A stretch of 64,000 nt of DNA from Nocardiopsis potens DSM 45234 (lineage in GTDB: Bacteria > Actinomycetota > Actinomycetes > Streptosporangiales > Streptosporangiaceae), in contig NZ_ANBB01000022.1 of NCBI RefSeq assembly GCF_000341105.1, forward strand, positions 62,001-126,000. The letters are read 5' to 3'. Under the pieces are notes generated by a model, which had not been told where the DNA came from, ran no database searches, and worked only from the letters and a program-made list of their open reading frames with translations. The position numbers were made by a program, and so were the translations under genes. This document shows positions 50,713 through 59,785 of this stretch, piece after piece (within the stretch, counting starts at the first letter, position 1; every line of letters starts with the position of its first letter).

Positions 50713-50946
50713 ATGGTGCAGGCCTATGTTCTCGTGCAGACCGACGCCGGGCTCGCCGGCGACCTGGTCGACCGGATCCGCGGCATCGACGGCGTCACCC
50801 GGGCCGATGACGTGACGGGCCCCTACGATGTGATCGTGCACGCCGAGGCCGGCGACATCGACGAGCTGGGCCGCCTGGTGGTCGCCCGGATCCAGCGGCT
50901 GGACGGCATCGCGCGCACGCTGACCTGTCCGATCGTGCAGATCTGA
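50713..50946 (+). CDS. stand-alone Lrp/AsnC ligand-binding (RAM) domain protein
   Basis: A 77-residue protein, VQAYVLVQTDAGLAGDLVDR to LTCPIVQI, made only of the C-terminal RAM domain of Lrp proteins without the DNA-binding part. Such small RAM proteins form rings and may tune Lrp regulators or sense amino acids. The ATG follows GGGAGGG. It overlaps nothing but is 44 bp before the DUF3515 gene, and the two are probably co-transcribed. A counterpart beside thiL exists in streptomycetes. Confidence 0.9.
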   Translation: MVQAYVLVQTDAGLAGDLVDRIRGIDGVTRADDVTGPYDVIVHAEAGDIDELGRLVVARIQRLDGIARTLTCPIVQI

Positions 50947-50990
50947 GCCGGCCCGTGAGCCCCGGGCCGAGCCGAGGGGCTGGAGGACCG

Positions 50991-51455
50991 ATGAGACGAC
51001 GCGCCGCCGCGGGGGCATCCGCGGCGACCCTGCTGCTCCTCGCCGGCTGCACCGCGGGCGCGGTCCAGGTCCCCCTCCCCTCCCCGGAGCCGGAGGCCGA
51101 GCGGCTCTGCGGCGCGCTCGCCGAGGGCCTTCCGGACGAGATCTTCGGCCAGCGGCAGGTCCCCACCGAGCCGGAGTCGGACCTGGTCGCGGCCTGGGGT
51201 GACCCGGCCATCGCGCTGCGCTGCGGGGTGGAGCGCCCGGAGGCCTACCGGCCCGACTCCCAGCTGACCGTGGTCAACGGCGTGGCCTGGCTGCCCGAGC
51301 CCGCGGACCGGCCGACCACCTACACCGCGCTGGGCCGCGAGGCCTACGTGGAGGTGACCGTGCCGCCGTCCTACTCGCCGCCGGCCGAGGCGCTGGTGGC
51401 GGTCGGCGACGCGATCGGCGAGGCGGTCCCGGCGCTGCCCGACGGGGAGCTCTGA
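50991..51455 (+). CDS. DUF3515 family lipoprotein
   Basis: A 154-residue exported lipoprotein. Signal peptide RRRAAAGASAATLLLLAGC gives the lipobox LLAGC. ALRCGVERPEAYRPDSQLT, VNGVAWLPEP and TTYTALGREAYVEVTVPPSY belong to DUF3515, a family found throughout actinobacteria, usually next to ddl. Two cysteines (LCGAL, LRCGV) may form a disulphide. ATG at 50991 is chosen because TGGAGGACCG is directly upstream. Function unknown. In this window the usual neighbour ddl is replaced by the cyd operon. Confidence 0.85.
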   Translation: MRRRAAAGASAATLLLLAGCTAGAVQVPLPSPEPEAERLCGALAEGLPDEIFGQRQVPTEPESDLVAAWGDPAIALRCGVERPEAYRPDSQLTVVNGVAWLPEPADRPTTYTALGREAYVEVTVPPSYSPPAEALVAVGDAIGEAVPALPDGEL

Positions 51456-51675
51456 GCCGGGCGGGCCCCGCCCGCGTGTTCCCCGTCACCCCGGACCGGC
51501 CGGCGGCCGCGGCGCACCGCGCCCCGCCCTCCCGCCCCGCCTTCCCCTTTTCCCGTGTCCGCGCTGCTCGGAGCGGTCCGTGCCGGTTACGGAGGCGGCC
51601 CGGCGCCGGCCGCCGCGCTCCGGCTCCGCGCACCGCCCCGCTGTGATCTTCCACCCCGGGCTCGCTCTCCTACAC

Positions 51676-51706
51676 GCCGTAGCACTACAGTTTGTAGTAC
51701 TACGGC
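51676..51706 (+). promoter_or_regulatory. BlaI/MecI-like palindrome upstream of cydA
   Basis: GCCGTAGCACTACA and TGTAGTACTACGGC are inverted copies with one mismatch around GTT. The central ACTACA-nnn-TGTAGT closely resembles the TACTACA-nn-TGTAGTA operator of BlaI/MecI/CopY winged-helix repressors. It lies 45 bp before the cydA ATG. No Rex-type TGTGAA-n6-TTCACA site was seen. A -10/-35 pair cannot be assigned. The rest of the 296-bp spacer holds nothing recognisable. Confidence 0.6.
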
Positions 51707-51751
51707 TCGTCGACGCCGTGGCAGCACGAGATCCGGCAGCAGGAGAGGCGC

Positions 51752-53209
51752 ATGGAAGCACTGGACCTGGCGCGGTGGCAGTTCGGGATCACCACCGTCT
51801 ACCACTTCCTGTTCGTACCGCTCACGATCGGCCTCTCGGTCATCGTCGCCGTGTTCCAGACGGCCTGGTACCGGACGGGGAAGCACTCCTACCTCCAGGC
51901 CACCAAGTTCTTCGGGAAGCTCTTCCTGATCAACTTCGCCATGGGCGTGGTCACCGGGATCGTGCAGGAGTTCCAGTTCGGCATGAACTGGAGCGAGTAC
52001 TCCCGCTTCGTCGGCGACGTGTTCGGTGCCCCGCTGGCGATGGAGGCGCTGCTCGCCTTCTTCCTGGAGTCCACCTTCATCGGGCTGTGGATCTTCGGCT
52101 GGGACCGGCTCTCCCGCCGGCTGCACCTGGCCTGCATCTGGATCGTGGCGATCGGGAGCAACCTGTCCGCCTACTTCATCCTCGCCGCCAACGCCTGGAT
52201 GCGGCACCCGGTCGGCTTCGACGTCGACCCGGAGACCGGGCGCGCCCGGCTCACCGACATCTGGGCGGTGCTCTCCAACACCCAGGCCTGGTCCACCTAC
52301 CTGCACGTGGTCTCGGCGTCGTTCATCACCGCCGGGCTGTTCGTGGTCGCGGTCAGCGCCTTCAAGCTCTGGCGCGCCCGGCACCACGGCGACACCGGGA
52401 ACAAGGGCGTCGCCCCGTCCGCCGGCGAGGGCGAGCTGTTCCGCAAGGCCCTGCGCACCGGCATGGTCGTCACGCTCATCGCCGGCGCGGTCGTCGTCCT
52501 CTCCGGCGACCACCAGGCCAAGCTCGCCGCGCGGTACGAGCCGATGAAGCTCGCCGCCGCCGAGGCGCACTGGGAGACCGAGGACGGCGCCGCGTTCTCC
52601 ACCTTCGCCGTCGGCGACACCGAGGCCGGCGAGAACAGCATCGACCTCACCATCCCGCACGTGCTCAGCTTCCTGGCCACCGGGAAGATCGACGGCACGG
52701 TCGAGGGGATGAACGACCTCCAGGCGAAGTACGAGGAGCAGTACGCCGAGTACGGCGAGGTGGACTACATCCCCAACGTGTTCGTCATGTACTGGTCGTT
52801 CCGGCTGATGATCGGCCTGGGGCTGGCCGGCGTCGCGGTCTCGCTGCTGGGCCTGTGGCTGACCCGCGGCCGCCGGCTGCCGAAGAGCCGCTGGTTCTAC
52901 TACGCCGCGATCGCCGCGCTGCCCGCCGCGCTGAGCGCCAACATCTTCGGCTGGGTCCTCACCGAGATGGGCCGGCAGCCGTGGACGGTCCACGGCGAGC
53001 TGCTCACCGCGCAGAGCGTCTCCCCCGGGGTGAGCCTGGGCCAGGTCGCCTTCTCGCTCACCGTGTTCACCCTGGTCTACGGGACGCTCGCGGTCATCGA
53101 GGCGGGCCTGCTGTGGCGCTACGTCAAGGCCGGCCCCACCCACGTCGTCCCCGACCTCGACGAGGACGGCTCCGGCGACGACGCCTCCGTCCCCGCCTTC
53201 GCCTACTGA
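51752..53209 (+). CDS. cydA: cytochrome bd oxidase subunit I
   Basis: A 485-residue CydA with about nine membrane helices. The N-terminal ALDLARWQFGITTVYHFLFV carries the b595 histidine. GSNLSAYFILAANAWMRHPV and the His of HVVSASF lie in the haem core, and the short Q-loop (about 245-320) is shorter than that of Escherichia coli. GRQPWTVHGELLTAQSVSP is the family block. It reduces oxygen to water using quinol without pumping protons and has high oxygen affinity. First gene of cydABDC. GGAG precedes the ATG. Confidence 0.96.
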   Translation: MEALDLARWQFGITTVYHFLFVPLTIGLSVIVAVFQTAWYRTGKHSYLQATKFFGKLFLINFAMGVVTGIVQEFQFGMNWSEYSRFVGDVFGAPLAMEALLAFFLESTFIGLWIFGWDRLSRRLHLACIWIVAIGSNLSAYFILAANAWMRHPVGFDVDPETGRARLTDIWAVLSNTQAWSTYLHVVSASFITAGLFVVAVSAFKLWRARHHGDTGNKGVAPSAGEGELFRKALRTGMVVTLIAGAVVVLSGDHQAKLAARYEPMKLAAAEAHWETEDGAAFSTFAVGDTEAGENSIDLTIPHVLSFLATGKIDGTVEGMNDLQAKYEEQYAEYGEVDYIPNVFVMYWSFRLMIGLGLAGVAVSLLGLWLTRGRRLPKSRWFYYAAIAALPAALSANIFGWVLTEMGRQPWTVHGELLTAQSVSPGVSLGQVAFSLTVFTLVYGTLAVIEAGLLWRYVKAGPTHVVPDLDEDGSGDDASVPAFAY

Positions 53210-53222
53210 GGAGACCGCAGCA

Positions 53223-54281
53223 ATGGATCTCGCGACCATCTGGTTCATCGCCATCGCGGTCCTGTGGACCGGCTACTTCATCCTGGAGGGGTTCGACTTC
53301 GGGGTCGGGATGCTGCTGCCCTTCATCGGGCGGAAGAACGTCGACCGCCGGGTGATGATCAACGCGATCGGCCCGGTCTGGGACGGCAACGAGGTGTGGG
53401 TGATCACCGCCGGCGGCGCCATGTTCGCCGCCTTCCCCGCCTGGTACGCCACCCTGTTCAGCGGCTTCTACCTGCCACTGCTGCTCATCCTGCTGGCGCT
53501 GATCGCCCGCGGCGTCGCCTTCGAGTACCGGGCCAAGGTCGACACCGACCGCTGGCGCGCCGGCTGGGACAAGGCGATCTTCTGGGGCAGCGCGGTGCCC
53601 GCCTTCCTGTGGGGCGTCGCCTTCGCCAACATCGTCCGGGGCGTGCCGGTGGACGCCGACCAGATCCTCGCCGCCGGCCTGCTCCACCTGTTCAACCCCT
53701 ACGCGCTGCTCGGCGGGGCCACCACGGTGTCGCTGTTCGCACTGCACGGCGCGGTGTTCCTCAGCCTCAAGACCGGCGACCCGGTCCGCTCGGCGGCGCG
53801 CCGGGCCGCGGTGCGGATCTCCTTCGCGGCCCTGCCCGCCGGGGCCGCGTTCCTGCTCTGGACCCAGCTGGCCCACGGCAAGGCCTGGACCTGGCCGGTG
53901 GCGGCCATCGCCGCGGTCGCGCTGGCGCTGGGCGTGCTGCTGGCGCTGCGCGGCCGGGAAGGGCTCTCCTTCACCGCGACCGCGGTGGCCATCGGGGCCG
54001 CATCGGTGCTGCTGTTCGGGTCGCTCTTCCCGAACGTGCTGCCCTCCACCATCGACCCGGCGTACAGCCTGACCGTGCAGAACGCGTCCTCGGCGCCGTA
54101 CACCCTCACCGTGATGTCCTGGGTGGCCGTGGTCTTCCTCCCGCTGGTGCTGGGCTACCAGGCGTGGACCTACTGGGTCTTCCGCAAGCGCGTGACCCGG
54201 GAGCAGATCGAGCCGGTCCCCGCTTATGGTGGCGGTGGGGGAACCGGGAGCGGCACCGCGCCGGCCGCCCCGACCGGCTGA
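53223..54281 (+). CDS. cydB: cytochrome bd oxidase subunit II
   Basis: A 352-residue CydB with about eight membrane helices. LATIWFIAIAVLWTGYFILE, EGFDFGVGMLLPFIGR, NAIGPVWDGNEVWVITAGGA and FPAWYATLFSGFYLPLLLIL are conserved. It pairs with CydA as a structural scaffold. The start is 13 bp after cydA. A Gly/Thr/Pro-rich tail (GGGGGTGSGTAPAAPTG) is probably disordered. Confidence 0.96.
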   Translation: MDLATIWFIAIAVLWTGYFILEGFDFGVGMLLPFIGRKNVDRRVMINAIGPVWDGNEVWVITAGGAMFAAFPAWYATLFSGFYLPLLLILLALIARGVAFEYRAKVDTDRWRAGWDKAIFWGSAVPAFLWGVAFANIVRGVPVDADQILAAGLLHLFNPYALLGGATTVSLFALHGAVFLSLKTGDPVRSAARRAAVRISFAALPAGAAFLLWTQLAHGKAWTWPVAAIAAVALALGVLLALRGREGLSFTATAVAIGAASVLLFGSLFPNVLPSTIDPAYSLTVQNASSAPYTLTVMSWVAVVFLPLVLGYQAWTYWVFRKRVTREQIEPVPAYGGGGGTGSGTAPAAPTG

Positions 54282-54311
54282 ACGCACCCGGGAATCAGGG
54301 AACGGAGCCCC

Positions 54312-56072
54312 ATGCGCCCTCTCGATCCGCGCCTGGTCCGCACGGCGAGCGCCGTGCGGGTCCACCTGGCCGTGACCGCGGCCTCCGGCCTGGCCGTCAC
54401 CGGGCTGGTGCTGGCCCAGGCGTGGCTGCTCGCGCACACCATCGCCGGCGCCGCCGGCGGTGCGGGACTCGACGAACTGTCCTGGGCGATCGCGGCCGTC
54501 GCCGCGGTCGCGGTCGCCCGGGCGGCGCTGTCCTACGGCGCCGAGACGGCCGCCCTGCGCTCCGCGGCGCGCGCGAAGTCCCAACTCCGCCGCCGCCTCG
54601 TCGCCCACGTCACCGGGGTCGGCGCGGAGCCGGGCGGCTCTCCGGGGGCCTCGCCTCCCCCGGACCCGGAAGCGGTCCGATCGTCAGGGCGGACCGGTTC
54701 CGGCGGGGCGGGTACGGCCGGTGAACTGGTCACCCTCGCCACGCGTGGCCTCGATGCTCTGGATGACTACTTCGCCCGGTATCTTCCTCAGCTCGTCCTG
54801 GCCGTGCTCGTCCCGATCGCCGTGCTCGTGGTGGTGGCCGGGGCGGACTGGATCTCCGCCCTGGTCATCGCCGTCACCGTCCCGCTGATCCCGGTCTTCA
54901 TGGCGCTGGTGGGGTGGCACACCCAGGCCCGCACCGAGCGCCGGTGGCGGCTGCTCAACCGGCTGGGCGGGCACTTCCTGGACGTGGTGGAGGGGCTGCC
55001 CACGCTGGCGGTGTTCCGCCGGGCCAAGGCGCAGGCCGCGGTCATCCGCCGGATCACCGGCGAGCAGCGCCGCAGCACCATGGCGACGCTGCGCATCGCC
55101 TTCCTCTCCGCGTTCGTGCTGGAGCTGCTGGCCACCCTGGCCGTGGCCCTGGTCGCGGTGGAGATCGGCATCCGGCTGATGTACGGCGTGCTCGACTACG
55201 AGACCGCGCTGCTGGTGCTGATCCTCGCCCCGGAGGCCTACCTGCCGCTGCGCGAGGTCGGCGCCCGGTTCCACGCCAGCATGGAGGGGGTCGCCGCGGC
55301 GCAGCAGGTCTTCGAGGAGCTGGACCGCCGCCCGGCGGCCGCGCCCCGGCCCGGATCCGAGAGCCCCGCCCGCCCCCTCCCCGGCGCCGCGCTCGGCGTC
55401 CGCTTCGAGCGCGCCGGGCTGACCTACCCCGGGCGCGATGACCCCGCGCTGCACGGGATCGACCTGGAGGTCCCGGCCGGCCGCCGGGTGCTGATCACCG
55501 GCCCCAGCGGCTCCGGGAAGACCTCGCTGCTCTCCCTGCTGCTCCGGTTCAACGAGCCCACCGAGGGGCGGGTCTGCGCCCTCGCCCCGGACGGCCCGGT
55601 GCCGGCCGCCGAGGTCGCGCCGGACGAGTGGCGGCGGCGGATCGCCTGGGTGCCGCAGCACCCCTACCTCTTCGACGACACCGTCGCCGACAACATCCGG
55701 CTGGGCGCGCCCGACGCCGGCGACGAGGCGGTCCGCCGGGCCGCCGAGCTGGCCGAGGCCGACGGGTTCGTCCGGGAGCTGCCGGACGGCTACCGCACCC
55801 GGCTCGGCGAGCGCGGCACCCGGCTCTCCGCCGGCCAGCGGCAGCGGATCGCGCTGGCCCGCGCGTTCCTGCGGGACGCGCCGGTGGTGCTGCTCGACGA
55901 GCCCACCGCCCACCTGGACCCGGAGAGCGCCGCCGCGGTGCGGCGCGCGGTCCGGCGCCTGCTGCGCGACCGCACCGCCCTGGTCGTCGCGCACGACACC
56001 GGCTGGGCGTCGGTGGTCGACGAGGTGGTCGAGGTGCGCGCCGGCCGGATCGCCACGGAGGCCGCCCGATGA
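54312..56072 (+). CDS. cydD: heterodimeric ABC exporter half CydD
   Basis: A 586-residue ABC exporter half: a six-helix membrane domain (about 1-335) and a nucleotide-binding domain with Walker A TGPSGSGKTSLL, Q-loop WVPQHPYLF, signature LSAGQRQRIALARAFL and Walker [15 protein letters not shown]. Together with CydC it exports thiols (glutathione/cysteine in model bacteria; mycothiol is the actinobacterial counterpart by inference) needed to assemble cytochrome bd. A low-complexity segment (GGSPGASPPPDPEAVR) interrupts the first helices at about 105-135. GGAG stands before the ATG. Confidence 0.93.
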   Translation: MRPLDPRLVRTASAVRVHLAVTAASGLAVTGLVLAQAWLLAHTIAGAAGGAGLDELSWAIAAVAAVAVARAALSYGAETAALRSAARAKSQLRRRLVAHVTGVGAEPGGSPGASPPPDPEAVRSSGRTGSGGAGTAGELVTLATRGLDALDDYFARYLPQLVLAVLVPIAVLVVVAGADWISALVIAVTVPLIPVFMALVGWHTQARTERRWRLLNRLGGHFLDVVEGLPTLAVFRRAKAQAAVIRRITGEQRRSTMATLRIAFLSAFVLELLATLAVALVAVEIGIRLMYGVLDYETALLVLILAPEAYLPLREVGARFHASMEGVAAAQQVFEELDRRPAAAPRPGSESPARPLPGAALGVRFERAGLTYPGRDDPALHGIDLEVPAGRRVLITGPSGSGKTSLLSLLLRFNEPTEGRVCALAPDGPVPAAEVAPDEWRRRIAWVPQHPYLFDDTVADNIRLGAPDAGDEAVRRAAELAEADGFVRELPDGYRTRLGERGTRLSAGQRQRIALARAFLRDAPVVLLDEPTAHLDPESAAAVRRAVRRLLRDRTALVVAHDTGWASVVDEVVEVRAGRIATEAAR

Positions 56073-56103
56073 CCACGACCGGCCCGATCCGAACGGAGGC
56101 GCG

Positions 56104-57903
56104 ATGAGCGCGCAGGGCACCGGCCCGGCGACCCTGCCGGACGGCGCGGAGACCGGAACCGGCCCGATCCCCGCCGGCCGCGGCCGGGACCCGCTGCGGC
56201 GGATGATCATGCTGGCCTGGCCGCGCGGTTCGCGGTTCGCGCTGGGGGTGCTGCTGGGCGGCGCGGCCACCGGATCCGGGGTGGCGCTGCTCGGGGTGTC
56301 GGCCTGGCTGCTGGCCATGGCCGCCCAGCACCCGCCGATCACCGCGCTGAGCGTGGCGATCGTGGCGACCAGGGCGCTGGGCGTCACCCGCGGCCTGACC
56401 CGCTACCTGGAGCGGCTGGTCACCCACGACGCGGCGTTCCGCACCCTGGCCGACGTCCGGGTGCGGGTCTACGAGCGGCTGGCGCGGACCGAGCCGATCC
56501 GCCGGTTCCGCTCCGGCGACCTGGTCTCCCGGCTGGTCAACGACACCGAGGCCACCCAGGACCTGCTGATCCGCGGCCTCACCCCGCCGCTGGTCGCGGT
56601 GGTCACCGGCGGCGCCGCCGTCGCGGTGTGCACCGCGCTGCTGGCCCCCGGCGGCGCCCTGCTCGCCGCCGGGCTGCTGCTCGCCGGGCTCGCCGTCCCG
56701 CTGGCCGCGGCGGCCCTGGGCAAGGGGCCGGGCCGGCGCCAGGCCGAGGCCCGCGGCGCCCTGTCCACCTCGCTGGTGGACGCCCTGCACGGCGCCCCCG
56801 ACCTGATCGCCTACGGCGCCATGGACCGGGCGGTGCGCCGGGTGGAGGAGGCCGACGCGGAGCTGACCCGGGTGGCCCGCCGCGACGCCGGGCTGCTCGG
56901 CTTCGGCGCCGGGGCCACCGCGCTGATCACCGGGCTGACCGTGTGGGGCTCGCTGCTCCTGGGGGTCGCCGCGGTGCAGGGCGGGACGCTGGGCCCGGTG
57001 CCGTTCGCGGTGCTGGTGCTGACCACGCTGGCCGCGTTCGAGATCGTGGCGCCGCTGCCCGCGGTGGCGGCGCGGCTGGGGGCGATGCGCGCCTCCGGCG
57101 AGCGGCTGTTCGGGGTGCTGGACACGCCGTCCCTGGTGCGCGAGCCGGAGGAGGAGCGCTCCCTGCCCGAGGCGCTCCCCGCCGAGCTGCGGATCCGCGG
57201 CCTCAGGGTGCGCTACGGGCCGGAGGAGCCGTGGGCGCTGCACGGGATCGACATCGACGTCCGCCCCGGGGAGAAGGTCGCCGTGCTGGGCCCCAGCGGC
57301 GCGGGCAAGAGCACCCTGGCCGAGGTGCTGTTCCGGTTCCGCGACCCGGACGGGGGCACCGTGGAGCTGGGCGGCGAGGACGTCACCGGCTACCCCCGGG
57401 ACGAGGTGCGCCGGGTCGTCGGCGGGGTCCCGCAGGACCCGCACGTGTTCACCAGCACGCTGCGGGAGAACCTCCGGCTGGCCCGGCCCGAGGCCGAGGA
57501 CGGGGAGCTGTGGGAGGCGCTGCGCCGGGCCCGGCTGGACGGCGACGCGGAGGCGATGCCGGAGGGCCTGGACACCGAGGTCGGCGTGCACGGCGCCCGG
57601 CTCAGCGGCGGCATGCGGCAGCGGCTGGCGCTGGCCCGCGCCCTGCTCGCCGCGCCTCAGGTGCTCGTGCTGGACGAGCCCACCGCCCACCTGGACCCGG
57701 ACACCCGGGACGCCGTGGTGGCCGACCTGCTGGACGCCGCGGAGGGCTGCTCGACCCTGCTGATCACCCACGACCTGGCCGGCCTGGACCGAGTCGACCG
57801 GGTCTACGTCCTCTCCGAGGGCCGCGTGCTCCAGCAGGGCTCCCCGGCCGAGCTCGCCGCCCGGGACGGCTGGTACCGCAGCGCCCTGAACCCGGGGGGC
57901 TGA
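56104..57903 (+). CDS. cydC: heterodimeric ABC exporter half CydC
   Basis: A 599-residue second half of the exporter. It has six membrane helices, then Walker [33 protein letters not shown], signature [16 protein letters not shown] and Walker [18 protein letters not shown]. It ends the operon 31 bp after cydD with GGAGG before the ATG. Both nucleotide sites look complete. It forms the CydDC pair with the gene upstream; fusion of the two, seen in some actinomycetes, is not present. Confidence 0.93.
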   Translation: MSAQGTGPATLPDGAETGTGPIPAGRGRDPLRRMIMLAWPRGSRFALGVLLGGAATGSGVALLGVSAWLLAMAAQHPPITALSVAIVATRALGVTRGLTRYLERLVTHDAAFRTLADVRVRVYERLARTEPIRRFRSGDLVSRLVNDTEATQDLLIRGLTPPLVAVVTGGAAVAVCTALLAPGGALLAAGLLLAGLAVPLAAAALGKGPGRRQAEARGALSTSLVDALHGAPDLIAYGAMDRAVRRVEEADAELTRVARRDAGLLGFGAGATALITGLTVWGSLLLGVAAVQGGTLGPVPFAVLVLTTLAAFEIVAPLPAVAARLGAMRASGERLFGVLDTPSLVREPEEERSLPEALPAELRIRGLRVRYGPEEPWALHGIDIDVRPGEKVAVLGPSGAGKSTLAEVLFRFRDPDGGTVELGGEDVTGYPRDEVRRVVGGVPQDPHVFTSTLRENLRLARPEAEDGELWEALRRARLDGDAEAMPEGLDTEVGVHGARLSGGMRQRLALARALLAAPQVLVLDEPTAHLDPDTRDAVVADLLDAAEGCSTLLITHDLAGLDRVDRVYVLSEGRVLQQGSPAELAARDGWYRSALNPGG

Positions 57904-58078
57904 GCCGGAGGGGCGGCGGACCGCTCTCCGGTCTCTCCGCATCCCCCGCCCCCGGCAGGGCGGGAGCCGCACGACCGGGCGGGTCCGGGCACCGGGCGCC
58001 CGCCTTCCGGCACCGCCGGTCCGCTCTGTTCCGCGGGGGCGGGATCGCGGCGGGCGGCGCCGGGCCGTGCGGCCGGGA

Positions 58079-58696
58079 TCAGTCGTGCAGGCCGAACATC
58101 TCTTCCAGGCGCATCTTGTAGCGGACCTTGAGCGAGCCGCCGCGCATGTCGCCGTGGACGGTGAAGTGCGGCGCCGGGGGCGCCGGGGTCTCCGGGACCC
58201 GGCTGTCGACCAGGCCGAACCAGGAGGAGTTGACCCGGATCTCGGCGGTCGCGCCGTCCGGCAGCACCAGCCGGGTCTCCCCCCAGGAGGTGGCCAGGTC
58301 GACGTCGACCGGCCCGTCGGGCAGCTCGGCCGAGCGGAAGTCCAGCACGGTGGAGCCCATCGGGTTGGAGACCCGGATCCTGCGCGGAACCGTCCAGTGC
58401 CCGCGGCGCACCACGCTGCCGACCTTGGCCCGGAGCACCAAGGGCTCCTCCTCGGGACGGGGTGCCGGGGCGGCACCGCCCCGGGAGGGGGCGCGGGAGG
58501 CGGGCTCCGCGGGCAGGTCGGCGGTGAGCGGCGCCAGGTCGTCGTAGGTGCGGGCGGCGAACGTCGCGTCCAGCCGCTCCTGGAGCTCCTCCAGGGTGAT
58601 CCGGCCGGCGGCCGCGGCCTCCCGGAGGATGCCCGCGACCCGCTCCCGGTCGGCGTCGGAGGCCCGCATCCGCCCGTTGGGTTCTCGGTACTCCAC
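58079..58696 (-). CDS. DUF1707 domain protein
   Basis: A 205-residue cytosolic protein. MRASDADRERVAGILREAAA, AGRITLEELQERLDATFAAR is the DUF1707 (SHOCT-like) module at about 12-60. A linker rich in Pro/Ala/Glu leads to a beta-rich C-terminal domain (VVRRGHWTVPRRIRVSNPMG, TVLDFRSAELPDGPVDVDL) like that of the YvqF/cell-wall antibiotic-response proteins. The GTG is chosen because GGGGAG is directly upstream; a start 12 codons earlier is possible. Such proteins sit next to membrane-stress systems, but the role is not known. No membrane segment is present. Confidence 0.8.
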   Translation of the reverse strand: MEYREPNGRMRASDADRERVAGILREAAAAGRITLEELQERLDATFAARTYDDLAPLTADLPAEPASRAPSRGGAAPAPRPEEEPLVLRAKVGSVVRRGHWTVPRRIRVSNPMGSTVLDFRSAELPDGPVDVDLATSWGETRLVLPDGATAEIRVNSSWFGLVDSRVPETPAPPAPHFTVHGDMRGGSLKVRYKMRLEEMFGLHD

Positions 58697-58786
58697 TGCT
58701 CCCCCGCCCGTGTGCGCTCTGCTGTGATTCACCCTAGCCGGAACCCCCGGAAAGGCGTATCCCCTCCGCCGCGCCGCCGGCGCCGG

Positions 58787-59158
58787 TCAGCCGCCGACCG
58801 GCGCCGCCCGCTCCTCTCCGGCCCGGGCGTCCAGCAGGCCGCGGGCGCCGGCCACCCGCTCGAACACGACGGTGCCCAGCGGGGGGACGCTCGCGGCCAG
58901 GGCGAGGAGGCCGGTCCACAGGCCCCAGCGGAGGCGGTACCAGGCGGCCGCCGCGACGACCACGTAGACGATGAACGCCACGCCGTGCAGCGGCCCGAAG
59001 ATCTTCACCCCGATCTCGTCGCCCACCACCACGTACTTGAAGAACATCCCGATCAGCAGCCCGACCCAGGTGGCCGCCTCGATGACGGCGATGATCCGGA
59101 AGGCGGTGAGCACCGGCGCGGTGCGCTGCCGCGGTGCGGCGGGGGCGGAGGAGGACAT
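58787..59158 (-). CDS. DUF3817 membrane protein
   Basis: A 123-residue protein with three or four membrane segments: TAFRIIAVIEAATWVGLLIG, KIFGPLHGVAFIVYVVVAAA and LALAASVPPLGTVVFER. The HG of GPLHG and the FxxxRI/EAxxW pattern are typical of DUF3817, a conserved membrane family of unknown function. The ATG follows AGGAG. The C-terminal ten residues are hydrophilic. Confidence 0.85.
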   Translation of the reverse strand: MSSSAPAAPRQRTAPVLTAFRIIAVIEAATWVGLLIGMFFKYVVVGDEIGVKIFGPLHGVAFIVYVVVAAAAWYRLRWGLWTGLLALAASVPPLGTVVFERVAGARGLLDARAGEERAAPVGG

Positions 59159-59785
59159 GCAGGGCTCCTGGTCGGTTCGGTCCGGAAGGGCGGCCGGCTC
59201 CGGAGGGGTGCGGACCGGCCGGGTCCAGTCTCGCCGACGCCCGCACGCGCCCCGCACCGGCCCCGGCGTGATCCGGGTCGCCCCGCGCTCCGCCCCTGTG
59301 CTCAGCCCCCGTGCTCCGCTCCGGCCCCGCTCTCCCCGGCCCCGTTCGGACCCGGGGGGGCGGACCCGGGCCGCCGCACCGAGGGCACCGCGGTCGGCGG
59401 GCGGGCGGCACCGGCCGAAACCCGTGTCGCGCGCTCCTCCCCCGCCACCTCTTCGACCAGCGGTATCGACCGGCCCACCGGCCCCGGTTCTCCGGTTTCG
59501 GACCGCTTGTTACCACGGTTTAGGACATCTATCCTCCGCGCAGAACCGCAGGTCGCAAAAGGCCCCGGAAAGATCTTCGGAGGGGGTTCGAAAACACCCC
59601 CGAAAAGACCGCCGTGACCTGCGAAGACGATGCACATCCCCAAGGTTCGGGAAAGCAGCGGAATCGCCCTCCGCACGGCGTTTGCCGGAATTCCGCCGCG
59701 AGCATGTCTCTAACGAAACCGCAGGTCGGCCCACGACCGTCCACCCCCCTTCACCTTCTCCTAGGCGACCGGAGGACAGCAGGAC
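59159..59785. other. 627-bp spacer upstream of the helicase gene
   Basis: The second half (59515-59760) is lower in GC than its surroundings. CGCAGGTC occurs at 59547-59554 and 59720-59727, and its complement GACCTGCG at 59616-59623. A hairpin with GGGGG/CCCCC arms and an A-rich loop lies at about 59582-59601. No LexA-type GAAC-n4-GTTC box and no promoter with two good hexamers were found. Short open frames here have no recognisable product. Confidence 0.4.

Noticed and set aside
51456-51751. Rex operator in front of cydA
   Set aside because: No TGTGAA-n6-TTCACA-like palindrome is present. The only palindrome is the ACTACA/TGTAGT one.
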